Shown: one piece after another, positions 37,259 through 45,737 of the stretch | How positions within the stretch are numbered: the stretch's first letter is position 1 | How the letters are laid out: each line of letters begins with the position of its first letter | From: Peribacillus simplex | GTDB taxonomy: Bacteria; Bacillota; Bacilli; Bacillales; DSM-1321 | Length of the DNA: 64,000 bases | Assembly (NCBI RefSeq): GCF_900156045.1 | Contig: NZ_FTMX01000001.1 | Span: 434,001-498,000 of the forward strand | Reading direction: 5' to 3' | Position numbers and translations under genes: made by a program | The notes under the pieces: model-generated | The model's database searches: none | What the model saw: only the letters and a program-made list of their open reading frames with translations | What the model was told of the DNA's origin: nothing

Positions 37259-37939
37259 ATGAAAGTATCTTTTCATGGACATGCAGTTGTAAAAGTCGAA
37301 ACGAATGGTAAAACGATTTTAATCGATCCATTCATTACTGGAAACGAATTGACCGATTTGAAGGTAGAAGATGTGAAACCGGATGTGATCATCTTAACAC
37401 ATGGCCATAATGACCACGTCGGTGATACGGTTGAATTGGCCAAAAGGCATGATGCACTTGTCATCGGCATTGCTGAGATTGCCGACTACCTGGGTGCTCA
37501 AGGGGTTAGGACCCACGGGATGAGCATCGGCGGGGCTTTCGAGTTCGATTTTGGAAAAGTGAAACTGACGCCAGCTTTCCATGGAACGGGATTCAATAAC
37601 GGAGAGGGGCAAATCATTTATTTAGGAATGCCTGCTGGCATATTGCTTATGATAGATGGGAAAACGATCTATCATGCAGGGGATACAGCGGTATTTTCCG
37701 ATATGAAACTGATCGGGGAGCGACATCCGATTGACTTGGCGTTCTTGCCAATCGGCGACAATTACACCATGGGCCCTGAAGATGCGGCACTTGCTGCGAA
37801 ATTCCTTCAAGCCAAACAAGTCGTGCCGATTCATTACAATACATTCCCTGTCATCAAACAAGATCCTGACAAATTCATCGACTTGCTTGAAGAGGGAAAT
37901 GGACTGATCATGGATGCCGGGGATGAAATAGATTTTTAA
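37259..37939 (+). CDS. ytkL: Metal-dependent hydrolase YtkL (UPF0173, metallo-beta-lactamase fold)
   Basis: A 226-residue cytosolic hydrolase. The zinc motif HxHxDH reads [10 protein letters not shown] (about 52-61); further ligands lie in [16 protein letters not shown] and PIHYNTFP. The substrate is unknown. The ATG at 37259 follows AAGGGAG at good spacing; nine earlier in-frame residues are unsupported. B. subtilis ytkL is at a similar locus. Monocistronic, with a short terminator. Confidence 0.9.
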   Translation: MKVSFHGHAVVKVETNGKTILIDPFITGNELTDLKVEDVKPDVIILTHGHNDHVGDTVELAKRHDALVIGIAEIADYLGAQGVRTHGMSIGGAFEFDFGKVKLTPAFHGTGFNNGEGQIIYLGMPAGILLMIDGKTIYHAGDTAVFSDMKLIGERHPIDLAFLPIGDNYTMGPEDAALAAKFLQAKQVVPIHYNTFPVIKQDPDKFIDLLEEGNGLIMDAGDEIDF

Positions 37940-37945
37940 TAGGAT

Positions 37946-37975
37946 CGGGAGCCTGCATGGGCTTCCGTTTTTTTG
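37946..37975 (+). terminator. Terminator of ytkL
   Basis: CGGGAGCC and GGCTTCCG pair over eight bases with one wobble, then a seven-T run. Confidence 0.75.
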
Positions 37976-38137
37976 TGTAACGTGTTGGGATAGCCGACCG
38001 AATTGACCGATCTCCGTGCAGCATTGCCTTTTACGCAGATGATTCCAGCAATGAAAAGTAAAGTCTCGTTCTGCAGCCAAGTCTTTTTTCCTTTCACAGG
38101 CATAAAATGAATAGATGTAAAAAAAGGGGGGGATTGG

Positions 38138-38362
38138 ATGAAACAGAGATTATTGCTGTGTTTGCTTTTATGCGGTGTGATGCTGTATTATGCCGTGCCG
38201 CGTTTGTCGTTGGAAAGTGGCGGTCTGGAGAGCCTGTTTGCTGGATCCTGGCTGTTGTTTGCATTGTTGGCGGTAGCTGGAAACTTGACGGGCATACTAT
38301 ATTCTCCTAAGAAACAAAAGGTAAAACGCAAGCAGGAATACAAAAGGTTGCGCCAATACTAG
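38138..38362 (+). CDS. Small two-helix membrane protein
   Basis: A 74-residue protein with two hydrophobic helices (about 3-20 and 33-55) and a strongly basic C-terminal tail (KKQKVKRKQEYKRLRQY), so both ends are probably cytoplasmic. Not recognised; no function is proposed. The ATG has a GGGGGG site 5-6 bases upstream. It stands between ytkL and ytoI, in the same direction, with about 70 bases to ytoI, and may share its transcript. Confidence 0.7.
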   Translation: MKQRLLLCLLLCGVMLYYAVPRLSLESGGLESLFAGSWLLFALLAVAGNLTGILYSPKKQKVKRKQEYKRLRQY

Positions 38363-38433
38363 TAGTTGTTTGATAAACTAGGCTCTTTGACCTTATAATG
38401 GAGAATAGGAATACCGTGAAAAGGGTGAAGCGC

Positions 38434-39753
38434 TTGGCTACAAAGCATGAACAAATATTAAAACATATCGATGGGCTCCCTGTTGGCGAAAAGATTTCCG
38501 TCCGTCAAATTGCGAAAGCATTGAATGTTAGTGAAGGTACGGCATACCGGGCAATTAAAGAGGCGGAGAACCAGGGCTACGTGAGCTCGATTGAGCGGGT
38601 AGGCACGATCCGTATTGAGAAAAAGAAAAAAGAGAATATTGAAAAGCTCACTTTTGCAGAAGTAGTCAATATTGTTGACGGACAAGTTCTTGGAGGGAAA
38701 ACGGGACTTCATAAGACATTAAATAAATTCGTCATCGGGGCGATGAAGCTGGATGCCATGATGAGATATACAGGGGCAGGGAACCTGCTGATCGTCGGGA
38801 ACCGTACACAGGCCCACGAGCACGCGTTAAAAGCGGGTGCAGCGGTGCTGATCACCGGGGGATTCGATACGGAAGAGCCCGTTAAAAGGTTAGCCGATGA
38901 ATTGGAGATGCCAGTCATCTCAACGAGTTACGATACGTTTACCGTCGCAACGATGATCAATCGGGCGATTTATGACCAATTGATCAAAAAGGAAATCTTG
39001 CTGGTGGAAGATATTTTGACACCCGTACAGGAAACGACCTTTTTGACTGTGGGTGACCGGGTTCAGACTTGGCATGAACTGAATCAGGAATCCGGGCATA
39101 GCCGTTTCCCTGTTGTCGATGATAATATGAAGGTTCAAGGAATGGTCACATCAAAAGATATCATCGGACAGGAAGAGCTGACGCTCATTGATAAGGTTAT
39201 GACGAAAAACCCGATGACCGTAGGCGATAAAATGAGTGTGGCATCTTCTGCACATATGATGGTTTGGGAAGGGATTGAGTTAATCCCGGTCGTGAATGAC
39301 AGTAATATCCTAAAGGGAATCGTGAGCAGGCAGGATGTGCTGAAGGCACTGCAAATGAGTCAAAGGCAGCCTCAGGTCGGCGAAACGATCGACGATACGA
39401 TCACAAGCCAGCTTGTGATGACTTCGAATCGCGGCAAGGGCGAGGAAGTGTATAACTATGGCGTCACTCCGCAGATGACCAATTACCTTGGAACCATTTC
39501 AAGCGGTGTGTTCACGACATTGGTCACCGACTCGGCAAACCGTGCACTTCGAAGCTATAAGCGCGGTGACCTGGTCGTGGAAAACATGACGATCTACTTC
39601 ATCAAGCCAGTCCAGATCGACAGTACGCTTGAAATCCATCCGCGTGTCCTGGATGTAGGACGTAAATTCGGAAAAGTGGATGTCGAGGTGTTTAACCAAG
39701 GCAAACTTGTCGGCAAGGCGATGTTGACTTGCCAATTGCTGGACCGATCATGA
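38434..39753 (+). CDS. ytoI: YtoI: HTH-DRTGG-CBS-hotdog regulator-like protein
   Basis: A 439-residue multidomain protein. An N-terminal winged helix (about 1-65, VSEGTAYRAIKEAENQGYVS) is followed by a DRTGG domain (about 75-180), two CBS domains (about 190-310, with RFPVVDD and ELIPVVND) that usually bind adenine nucleotides, and a C-terminal hotdog/thioesterase-like domain (about 325-439). It looks like a ligand-sensing transcription factor; the ligand and targets are unknown. The start is TTG at 38434 (AAGGGTGA six bases before), matching the B. subtilis N-terminus as I recall it; upstream in-frame codons lack a site. Confidence 0.88.
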   Translation: MATKHEQILKHIDGLPVGEKISVRQIAKALNVSEGTAYRAIKEAENQGYVSSIERVGTIRIEKKKKENIEKLTFAEVVNIVDGQVLGGKTGLHKTLNKFVIGAMKLDAMMRYTGAGNLLIVGNRTQAHEHALKAGAAVLITGGFDTEEPVKRLADELEMPVISTSYDTFTVATMINRAIYDQLIKKEILLVEDILTPVQETTFLTVGDRVQTWHELNQESGHSRFPVVDDNMKVQGMVTSKDIIGQEELTLIDKVMTKNPMTVGDKMSVASSAHMMVWEGIELIPVVNDSNILKGIVSRQDVLKALQMSQRQPQVGETIDDTITSQLVMTSNRGKGEEVYNYGVTPQMTNYLGTISSGVFTTLVTDSANRALRSYKRGDLVVENMTIYFIKPVQIDSTLEIHPRVLDVGRKFGKVDVEVFNQGKLVGKAMLTCQLLDRS

Positions 39754-39759
39754 AAAATA

Positions 39760-39792
39760 AAAAGGATAATCGAAATTCGATTATCCTTTTTG
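39760..39792 (+). terminator. Shared bidirectional terminator of ytoI and ytpI
   Basis: A perfect AAAAAGGATAATCGAA/TTCGATTATCCTTTTT hairpin. It overlaps the last codons and stop (39781-39783) of the convergent ytpI gene. Confidence 0.85.
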
Positions 39793-40083
39793 ATTTGCAG
39801 CTTCTTCGATTGCATGCGGCAAATAAAATTTATACATTTTATAGCCGCCCCAAACACTGAATAGCCCAACGAAGATGAAAACGGCAGCAATGATATAAGT
39901 GATGGTCGTGTGGAACAGAAAAAGCTGATTGATTCCGAATAGTGCGACAAACGCACCAAGGGCAATGGAAGACTTACCTGAAATCCATTTTTTCTCCATC
40001 GGCATCCTGGTTCGGACCGATTTGATTTTATAAAACAGATAGACCCCTAGCGAAAGAACGATCAAGGTGACAAGAATAGGCAT
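39781..40083 (-). CDS. ytpI: Small membrane protein YtpI
   Basis: A 100-residue integral membrane protein with three hydrophobic helices (about 2-20, 40-60, 65-85). The segment SSIALGAFVALFGINQLFLF resembles the core of YtpI of B. subtilis. Function unknown. ATG at 40083 is preferred: GGGGGAA lies upstream, whereas the TTG six codons earlier overlaps that site. Convergent with ytoI, its B. subtilis neighbour. Confidence 0.85.
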   Translation of the reverse strand: MPILVTLIVLSLGVYLFYKIKSVRTRMPMEKKWISGKSSIALGAFVALFGINQLFLFHTTITYIIAAVFIFVGLFSVWGGYKMYKFYLPHAIEEAANQKG

Positions 40084-40251
40084 CGTTTGAAATTCCCCCA
40101 ATTTAACATATGTACCTTTTTATTGTAGCGGGAAATGAAAGAGAATGCCACAGTAAACAAGATGAGTCTTCCTATTTCCCCAATTTTTTGATTAAATGAA
40201 ATATATCATCTTTATAAGGCTCGATAATACATATGTTAAGGGGAGATCTAT

Positions 40252-41190
40252 ATGAAAGCTGAAATATTAGCAGATATAAAGCGTTATGATACTATCATTC
40301 TCCATCGTCATGTCCGTCCAGATCCGGACGCTTATGGTTCACAGGGGGGATTGGCGGAAATCCTGAAAGCATCTTTCCCCGAAAAGCGAATTTTTACGGT
40401 CGGGAAAGAAGAACCATCATTGAATTATTTAAGAAGGCTCGATGTGATTTCGGATGAAACATATCAAGGTGCCTTGGTCATCGTTTGTGATACCGCAAAT
40501 ACGGACCGGATTTGTGATGCAAGGTACACGACGGGTGATAAACTGATTAAGATCGATCATCATCCTAATGAAGATCCATATGGGGATATGCGTTGGGTCG
40601 ATACATCGGCAAGTTCAACAAGTGAAATGATTTATGAGTTTTACCAGTTCGGTAAAGAACAGGGCTTGAAGATGAGTGATGAAGCGGCACGCCTTCTATA
40701 TGCAGGAATTGTTGGCGATACAGGTCGTTTCCTATTCCAGAATACGACTGAAAAGACATTTGCCCATGCCAGTGAATTGATCAACTATTCGTTCTCCCGC
40801 CCGCAGTTATATCAGGAAATGTATGACGTCGAGGAAAGCATAGTCCGGTTGAATGGCTATGTGCTGCAGCATTTCGAAATCCTTCCATATGGCACAGGGA
40901 AAATGATCATCACAAAAGATATACTTGAACAGTTCCAGGCTTCTACATCTGAGGCATCTCAGCTCGTTTCCTCGCTCGGTTCGATTAAAAATGTAAAGTC
41001 ATGGGTCTTTTTCATTGAAGAGAATAAAGAAATCAGAGTCCGTTTCCGTTCTAAAGGACCGATCATCAATACGATTGCCCGTAAGTATAACGGAGGAGGC
41101 CACCCGCTTGCAGCTGGGGCTTCGATTCATTCTTGGGATGAAGTGGATAATATCCTTGCCGACATGGAAGAGTTGAATAAAGCGGAATGA
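40252..41190 (+). CDS. nrnA: Oligoribonuclease / pAp phosphatase NrnA
   Basis: A 312-residue DHH-DHHA1 enzyme that degrades nanoRNAs of 2-5 nt and dephosphorylates 3'-phosphoadenosine 5'-phosphate, replacing Orn in Bacillus. Motifs: HRHVRPDPDAYGSQGGL (metal ligands), VCDTANTDR, the DHH motif IDHHPNEDPYGD, and DHHA1 GGGHPLAAGAS (about 286-296). ATG has GGGGAG upstream. A strong bidirectional terminator follows, opposite ytrI. Confidence 0.95.
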   Translation: MKAEILADIKRYDTIILHRHVRPDPDAYGSQGGLAEILKASFPEKRIFTVGKEEPSLNYLRRLDVISDETYQGALVIVCDTANTDRICDARYTTGDKLIKIDHHPNEDPYGDMRWVDTSASSTSEMIYEFYQFGKEQGLKMSDEAARLLYAGIVGDTGRFLFQNTTEKTFAHASELINYSFSRPQLYQEMYDVEESIVRLNGYVLQHFEILPYGTGKMIITKDILEQFQASTSEASQLVSSLGSIKNVKSWVFFIEENKEIRVRFRSKGPIINTIARKYNGGGHPLAAGASIHSWDEVDNILADMEELNKAE

Positions 41191-41236
41191 AAAAAACGTA
41201 AAGACCAAATCGCCTATGATTTGGTCTTTACGTTTA
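41190..41236 (+). terminator. Bidirectional terminator of nrnA and ytrHI
   Basis: A perfect 17-bp stem (AAACGTAAAGACCAAAT with ATTTGGTCTTTACGTTT) with an 8-base loop and A-run before it, between convergent genes. Confidence 0.92.
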
Positions 41237-41246
41237 GTGGATAGTA

Positions 41247-41750
41247 TTAAGAAGTAGTCCTTTTTAGTTCGATTTCGATATTCATTTTCGTATAAAACAT
41301 GATCTCGACGACTTCAAGTCGATAGCGCTTTTTATTGATGGTCACGATCTTATTTTCTATGGACTTCTTCAAAAGCACCTTTCCATCATAGACACTGGCG
41401 ACATCTTTGGCGAGAAGAGAGGAAAGGTCGTCCTCGATCACATCCTCGGCTTCTGCAATACTCAGCCGATCCAGACTGTATTTTTCATTCGTAATGGTTA
41501 CTTCCACTTCCTGAATCGTCAATATCTCCTCGTTTTTCTGGTTCAATTTTTTATAATCCTGCTCCCAAATTGCGATTTTCCCGTTTAAATCCTTGATCAC
41601 TTCTCTTTGTTCGTGAAGGGTCCGGATCTGCTTCTCCTGCTGGACACCATGCATATAAAAGAAAATCATCCAACTGATCAATCCGCCAAGTGCGGCTCCG
41701 GCAAAGAAGCGCTGCCAGGTGGGAGACCGGTGATAGGGAGGGATCCTCAT
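41247..41750 (-). CDS. ytrI: Sporulation membrane protein YtrI
   Basis: A 167-residue protein. One transmembrane helix near residues 14-32 (FFAGAALGGLISWMIFFYM) is followed by a coiled coil (about 35-75) and a small soluble domain. In B. subtilis ytrI and ytrH are mother-cell sporulation genes under sigma-E; mutants have sporulation defects, but the mechanism is not known. Its ATG overlaps the ytrH stop by 4 bases. Shares the strong nrnA terminator. Confidence 0.88.
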   Translation of the reverse strand: MRIPPYHRSPTWQRFFAGAALGGLISWMIFFYMHGVQQEKQIRTLHEQREVIKDLNGKIAIWEQDYKKLNQKNEEILTIQEVEVTITNEKYSLDRLSIAEAEDVIEDDLSSLLAKDVASVYDGKVLLKKSIENKIVTINKKRYRLEVVEIMFYTKMNIEIELKRTTS

Positions 41751-42082
41751 GATGAAATATGCTCTTGCGTGAACCAGTTTATGATCAGTGCTCCGGTCTG
41801 TGCTCCGCCAAGTGCAGATAGAATCAATAGGACCTGCTTGACTATATCCTTCGTTTCCCCGTGGAAAATACCGCGTTCGAAATTATAGACCATATCAAAA
41901 GTACCCCCGATCGCAGCGACGATCGCCCAAATACGAAGGCTGTCCGATAGCCGGAATACAGTCGTCATCGGGGCCTGTCCAGTAAAAAAAGCGGCGAGGC
42001 CCCCGATTATCGAGCCGCCAAGCAAAACGCCAAGCGATATGAAAAAGCTGTTGAGGAAGGCTGGAACAAAGGCTTCATTCAT
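41747..42082 (-). CDS. ytrH: Sporulation membrane protein YtrH
   Basis: A 111-residue membrane protein with two or three hydrophobic helices (about 8-32, 45-65, 80-105) and Gly-rich packing motifs (LLGGSIIGGLAAFF, SALGGAQTGALI). It is the first gene of the ytrHI pair, overlapping ytrI. ATG follows AAGGATGATG. A sigma-E type promoter lies about 40-70 bases upstream, matching its known class in B. subtilis. Confidence 0.88.
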   Translation of the reverse strand: MNEAFVPAFLNSFFISLGVLLGGSIIGGLAAFFTGQAPMTTVFRLSDSLRIWAIVAAIGGTFDMVYNFERGIFHGETKDIVKQVLLILSALGGAQTGALIINWFTQEHISS

Positions 42083-42120
42083 ATATCATCATCCTTTTTT
42101 TATTGATATTCTTCTATTTC

Positions 42121-42150
42121 ATTTATATGGGAAGTTCAGAGGTAATATGA
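42121..42150 (-). promoter_or_regulatory. Sigma-E promoter of ytrHI
   Basis: On the minus strand TCATATT (42150-42144), 14-base spacer, CATATAAAT (42129-42121). This fits the mother-cell sigma-E pattern KMATATT-N14-CATACAMT with small deviations, at the right distance from ytrH. Confidence 0.65.
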
Positions 42151-42265
42151 TAGTCGCCGGAAATCAGGAAGTTAAATTGCATTGGAAATGAGAACATATT
42201 TTCTTTTTTTGATAAAAAACACTATAATGAAAAGAAACATGCCTTACAAAGGTGGGGGAAAAAAC

Positions 42266-45200
42266 GTGTATACTCATCTCCATATTCAGAGCGGATACAG
42301 CCTGCTGACAAGTACGGTGAAGATCACTGAACTTGTGGCCAAAGCGAAAGCGGATGGCTGTACAAGTCTTGCTTTAACCGATCGAAATGTTATGTACGGT
42401 TCGGTCTATTTTTATAAAGAATGCAAGAGACAGGGTATAAAGCCGATCATCGGCATACTTGCCGATGTCCTTGATGAACGGGATTCGCCACATGGACTTC
42501 TTTTATTGGCAAAAAGTCTACAAGGATATCAAAACCTGCTTAAAATAAGCAGTGCCATAAAAACGAAATCCCCGTCAGGCATTCCAATGAATTGGCTTAA
42601 AGCCTATTCCCGGGGCTTGATAGCAATCACTCCGGGTGCGGAGGGGCAAATAGAAACGCTATTTAGAGAAGAAAATCCTGAGGAAGCCAGACAGGCAGCG
42701 GGGCGATTCCTGCAAATTTTTGGTCATGATGACTTTTATGTATCCATACAGAGACTTTCGATCGCGAATGAGGAAAAAGGTAACGAAGCCATAAGTCAGT
42801 TGGCGAGAGATTTAGAGATAAAGATTGTCGCGACGAATCCAGTCTATTATTTGAATGAAAGCGATGCACTCGCTCAAGAAGTACTATTGGCAATTGGAAA
42901 TGGCGACAAGCTGGCGGATGAGACGCATACGGTTCTTGAATCCGATCAATTTTATTTAAAAAGCCGGGCCCGGATGGCAGAACTATTCCATGACAGACCG
43001 GATGCACTCGAAAATACACTGCATATTGCCGCGCAATGCAATCTGGAAATTCCATTTCACCGTTCACTGCTTCCTAAGTACCCCACTGAAGATGGAGTCA
43101 CAGCCGAGGAAATGCTCGAAGCCATTTGTTTCCAAGGGCTGAAGAAAAGGTTGCCGGAGCCATCCATTCAATATGAAGAGCGCCTGCGATATGAATTGGA
43201 TATCATCACCAAGATGAAATTCAGCGATTACTTTTTGATCGTTTGGGATTTCATGAAATTCGCTAAGGAACATCAAATCCTGACTGGTCCTGGAAGGGGG
43301 TCGGCCGCCGGATCGATGGTCGCTTATGTGCTGTCGATAACCGATGTCGATCCGATCGAACATTCCTTGCTGTTCGAGCGTTTCCTGAATCCGGAACGTG
43401 TCTCGATGCCGGATATCGACATTGACTTTCCGGATAACCGCCGTGAAGAAGTGATTGCCTATGTCGCGAAGAAGTACGGGGAACTTCATGTGGCACAAAT
43501 CATTACATTCGGAACATTGGCTGCCAAGGCTGCGTTAAGGGACACAGGACGTGTTTTCGGCTTGAATTCAAAGGAACAGGAAGCGGTATCGAAAATGATT
43601 CCAGGCCGCCTGGGCATCACGCTTCCCGAGGCTTTCAAGGAATCGAAAAGGCTCAGGGAATTCGTTAATGAGAGTGACCTGAATCAAAAACTTTTTCAAA
43701 CCGCTTTATTGCTTGAAGGACTGCCTCGCCATGCTTCGACACATGCCGCAGGCGTCGTCATCAGCGATCAGGCACTGACCGAGCATATTCCGATTCAGGG
43801 GGGGCATGAAGGCATCCATCTGACTCAATATCCAATGGACCTTCTCGAAGAACTGGGACTTCTTAAAATGGATTTTCTGGGACTCCGCAATTTAACGCTC
43901 ATCGATAATATTTTAAATAATATCAAAAAGGGAACGGGGAAAAAGATCGACTTGTCCCATATCCCAATGGATGACCCCGAGACGCTGGCTCTTTTAGGGA
44001 GAGGCGAAACAACCGGAGTGTTTCAATTTGAATCGGATGGCATCCGAAAGGTTTTGATCAAGCTGAAACCGAATCGATTCGAGGATATCGTCGCGGTCAA
44101 TGCCCTGTATCGTCCAGGTCCGATGGAAAATATACCGCTGTTCATCGAACGAAAACATGGACTGGCTCCGATTGATTACCTGCACGAGGATTTGAAGGAT
44201 ATCCTCGAGCCTACATACGGGGTCATCGTTTATCAAGAGCAAATCATGCAAATCGCCTCCCGCTTAGCCGGGTTTTCATTAGGGGAGGCAGACCTGCTCC
44301 GTCGTGCCGTTTCGAAGAAGAAGAAGGATGTTCTGGATCAAGAGCGGCAGCATTTCGTGAACGGCTCATTGAAACAAGGATACTCCGAAAAAACGGCAGA
44401 TGAGATTTATTCCTTGATTGTCCGCTTCGCTAACTATGGATTCAACCGAAGCCATGCGGTGGCGTATAGTTTCATCGCTTATCAGCTGGGTTACTTGAAA
44501 ACCCACCATCCGGAATATTTCATGGCAGCACTCCTGACATCGGTCGTCGGGAATGATGAAAAGATTTCGCAATATATCCGTGAAGCCAAAAAGAAAGGGA
44601 TAATGGTTCTGACTCCCTCGATTAACCGGAGCGGTTACCCGTTTTTACCGGAAAAGGAAGGGATCCGTTATAGCCTTGGAGCCATTAAAGGGATAGGCGG
44701 TACGGTCCTGAAAGAAATCTTTGCTGCAAGGAGGCAGAAGAAGTTCGCTGATTTATTCGATTTCTGTTTGCGCGTTTCGGGGAAAATCGTAAATAGAAAA
44801 GTGTTGGAGGCGCTTGTGCATTCAGGTGCATTTGATGAATTCGGTGAAGACCGGGCAACATTGTTGGCGAGCTTGGACGTTGCGATTAATCATACGGAAT
44901 TGGTCAATCCGGATGATGACCTTTTCGATATGTTTTCGGATGGCGAGTTTTCACTCAAACCGAAATACAACCGGGTCGAGCCTATACCCATCGAGCACAA
45001 ACTCTCATTGGAAAAAAGCGCATTGGGGCTTTATCTATCGAATCATCCGGTGACAAGCTACAGGGAACTTTTTCAGCACTTCGGCTGTTTGACCATAGAT
45101 GAAGCTACCAATAAAAAGGAATCAAAAGTGTTGCTTGGCGCATACATTACGTCGGTTAAAACCATACGGACAAAAAAGGGCGATGTGATGGCTTTCTTGA

Positions 45201-45625
45201 GCGTTAGTGATGAAGAGGGGGATATTGAAGCGGTCGTTTTTCCAAATGTTTATAAAAATCACTCTGCCGACTTGAATAACGGACAACTCGTTATGCTGCA
45301 AGGAACATTGGAAGAGCGGGATGGAAAGACACAGCTCCTGATCAGGAACGTATACCCGCTTGAAAAAGTGAAACAGATGAAAGAGGAAAAGAACGGAACG
45401 ATATTCCTGAAAATCGAGGCCGGCAAGCAAACGAAGGATACACTGCAAAAAATAAAAAAAATTTTAATGCAGCATAGCGGTGAAACGAAGGTCATGCTTT
45501 TTTACGAGAGGGAAAACCGCTATGTACAGCTATCTTATTGGGATTGGGTCAATCCTACAGATAGATTGATGCAGGCATTATTTGACTTGGTCGGAAAAGG
45601 GAATGTGGTTTACAAGAAAGAATAA
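42266..45625 (+). CDS. dnaE: DNA polymerase III alpha subunit DnaE
   Basis: A 1119-residue C-family replicative polymerase. In B. subtilis DnaE extends primers on the lagging strand before PolC takes over. The N-terminal PHP domain (about 1-270) is followed by the polymerase domain with GPGRGSAAGSMVAYVL, the catalytic PDIDIDFPDNRREEV (around residue 380), ALYRPGPM and FNRSHAVAYS. The OB fold (about 980-1060) includes VLLGAYITSVKTIRTKKG. The start is GTG at 42266 after AAAGGTGGGGG; 28 earlier in-frame residues lack a site. PHP ligands look degraded (Q8 and R in LTDRNVMYG where active forms have His), so proofreading by this domain is unlikely. Confidence 0.95.
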   Translation: MYTHLHIQSGYSLLTSTVKITELVAKAKADGCTSLALTDRNVMYGSVYFYKECKRQGIKPIIGILADVLDERDSPHGLLLLAKSLQGYQNLLKISSAIKTKSPSGIPMNWLKAYSRGLIAITPGAEGQIETLFREENPEEARQAAGRFLQIFGHDDFYVSIQRLSIANEEKGNEAISQLARDLEIKIVATNPVYYLNESDALAQEVLLAIGNGDKLADETHTVLESDQFYLKSRARMAELFHDRPDALENTLHIAAQCNLEIPFHRSLLPKYPTEDGVTAEEMLEAICFQGLKKRLPEPSIQYEERLRYELDIITKMKFSDYFLIVWDFMKFAKEHQILTGPGRGSAAGSMVAYVLSITDVDPIEHSLLFERFLNPERVSMPDIDIDFPDNRREEVIAYVAKKYGELHVAQIITFGTLAAKAALRDTGRVFGLNSKEQEAVSKMIPGRLGITLPEAFKESKRLREFVNESDLNQKLFQTALLLEGLPRHASTHAAGVVISDQALTEHIPIQGGHEGIHLTQYPMDLLEELGLLKMDFLGLRNLTLIDNILNNIKKGTGKKIDLSHIPMDDPETLALLGRGETTGVFQFESDGIRKVLIKLKPNRFEDIVAVNALYRPGPMENIPLFIERKHGLAPIDYLHEDLKDILEPTYGVIVYQEQIMQIASRLAGFSLGEADLLRRAVSKKKKDVLDQERQHFVNGSLKQGYSEKTADEIYSLIVRFANYGFNRSHAVAYSFIAYQLGYLKTHHPEYFMAALLTSVVGNDEKISQYIREAKKKGIMVLTPSINRSGYPFLPEKEGIRYSLGAIKGIGGTVLKEIFAARRQKKFADLFDFCLRVSGKIVNRKVLEALVHSGAFDEFGEDRATLLASLDVAINHTELVNPDDDLFDMFSDGEFSLKPKYNRVEPIPIEHKLSLEKSALGLYLSNHPVTSYRELFQHFGCLTIDEATNKKESKVLLGAYITSVKTIRTKKGDVMAFLSVSDEEGDIEAVVFPNVYKNHSADLNNGQLVMLQGTLEERDGKTQLLIRNVYPLEKVKQMKEEKNGTIFLKIEAGKQTKDTLQKIKKILMQHSGETKVMLFYERENRYVQLSYWDWVNPTDRLMQALFDLVGKGNVVYKKE

Positions 45626-45629
45626 CTGT

Positions 45630-45657
45630 TTTACAACTTTAATAGTTATGTTATATT
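45630..45657 (+). promoter_or_regulatory. Sigma-A promoter of the malic enzyme-regulator operon
   Basis: TTTACA (45630-45635), 16-base spacer, TATATT (45652-45657). Transcription would start near 45664, just before the operator. Confidence 0.7.
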
Positions 45658-45671
45658 GAAAACAGGCCGCT

Positions 45672-45684
45672 GTGGTCTGACCAC
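45672..45684 (+). promoter_or_regulatory. FadR/GntR-type operator
   Basis: The 13-base palindrome GTGGTCTGACCAC contains TGGTCTGACCA, an exact match to the FadR-type pattern TGGTNNNACCA. It begins about 8 bases after the expected transcription start, so a bound repressor would block clearance. The gene for a FadR-like protein is the second gene of this operon. Confidence 0.7.
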
Positions 45685-45737
45685 TAGATTTCAGCATATA
45701 AGATATGGGTTACCCAATTTGGTTTAGGAGTGAAACT

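Noticed and set aside
43064..43498. Antisense frames within dnaE
   Set aside because: Fully inside the polymerase domain; no supporting signals.
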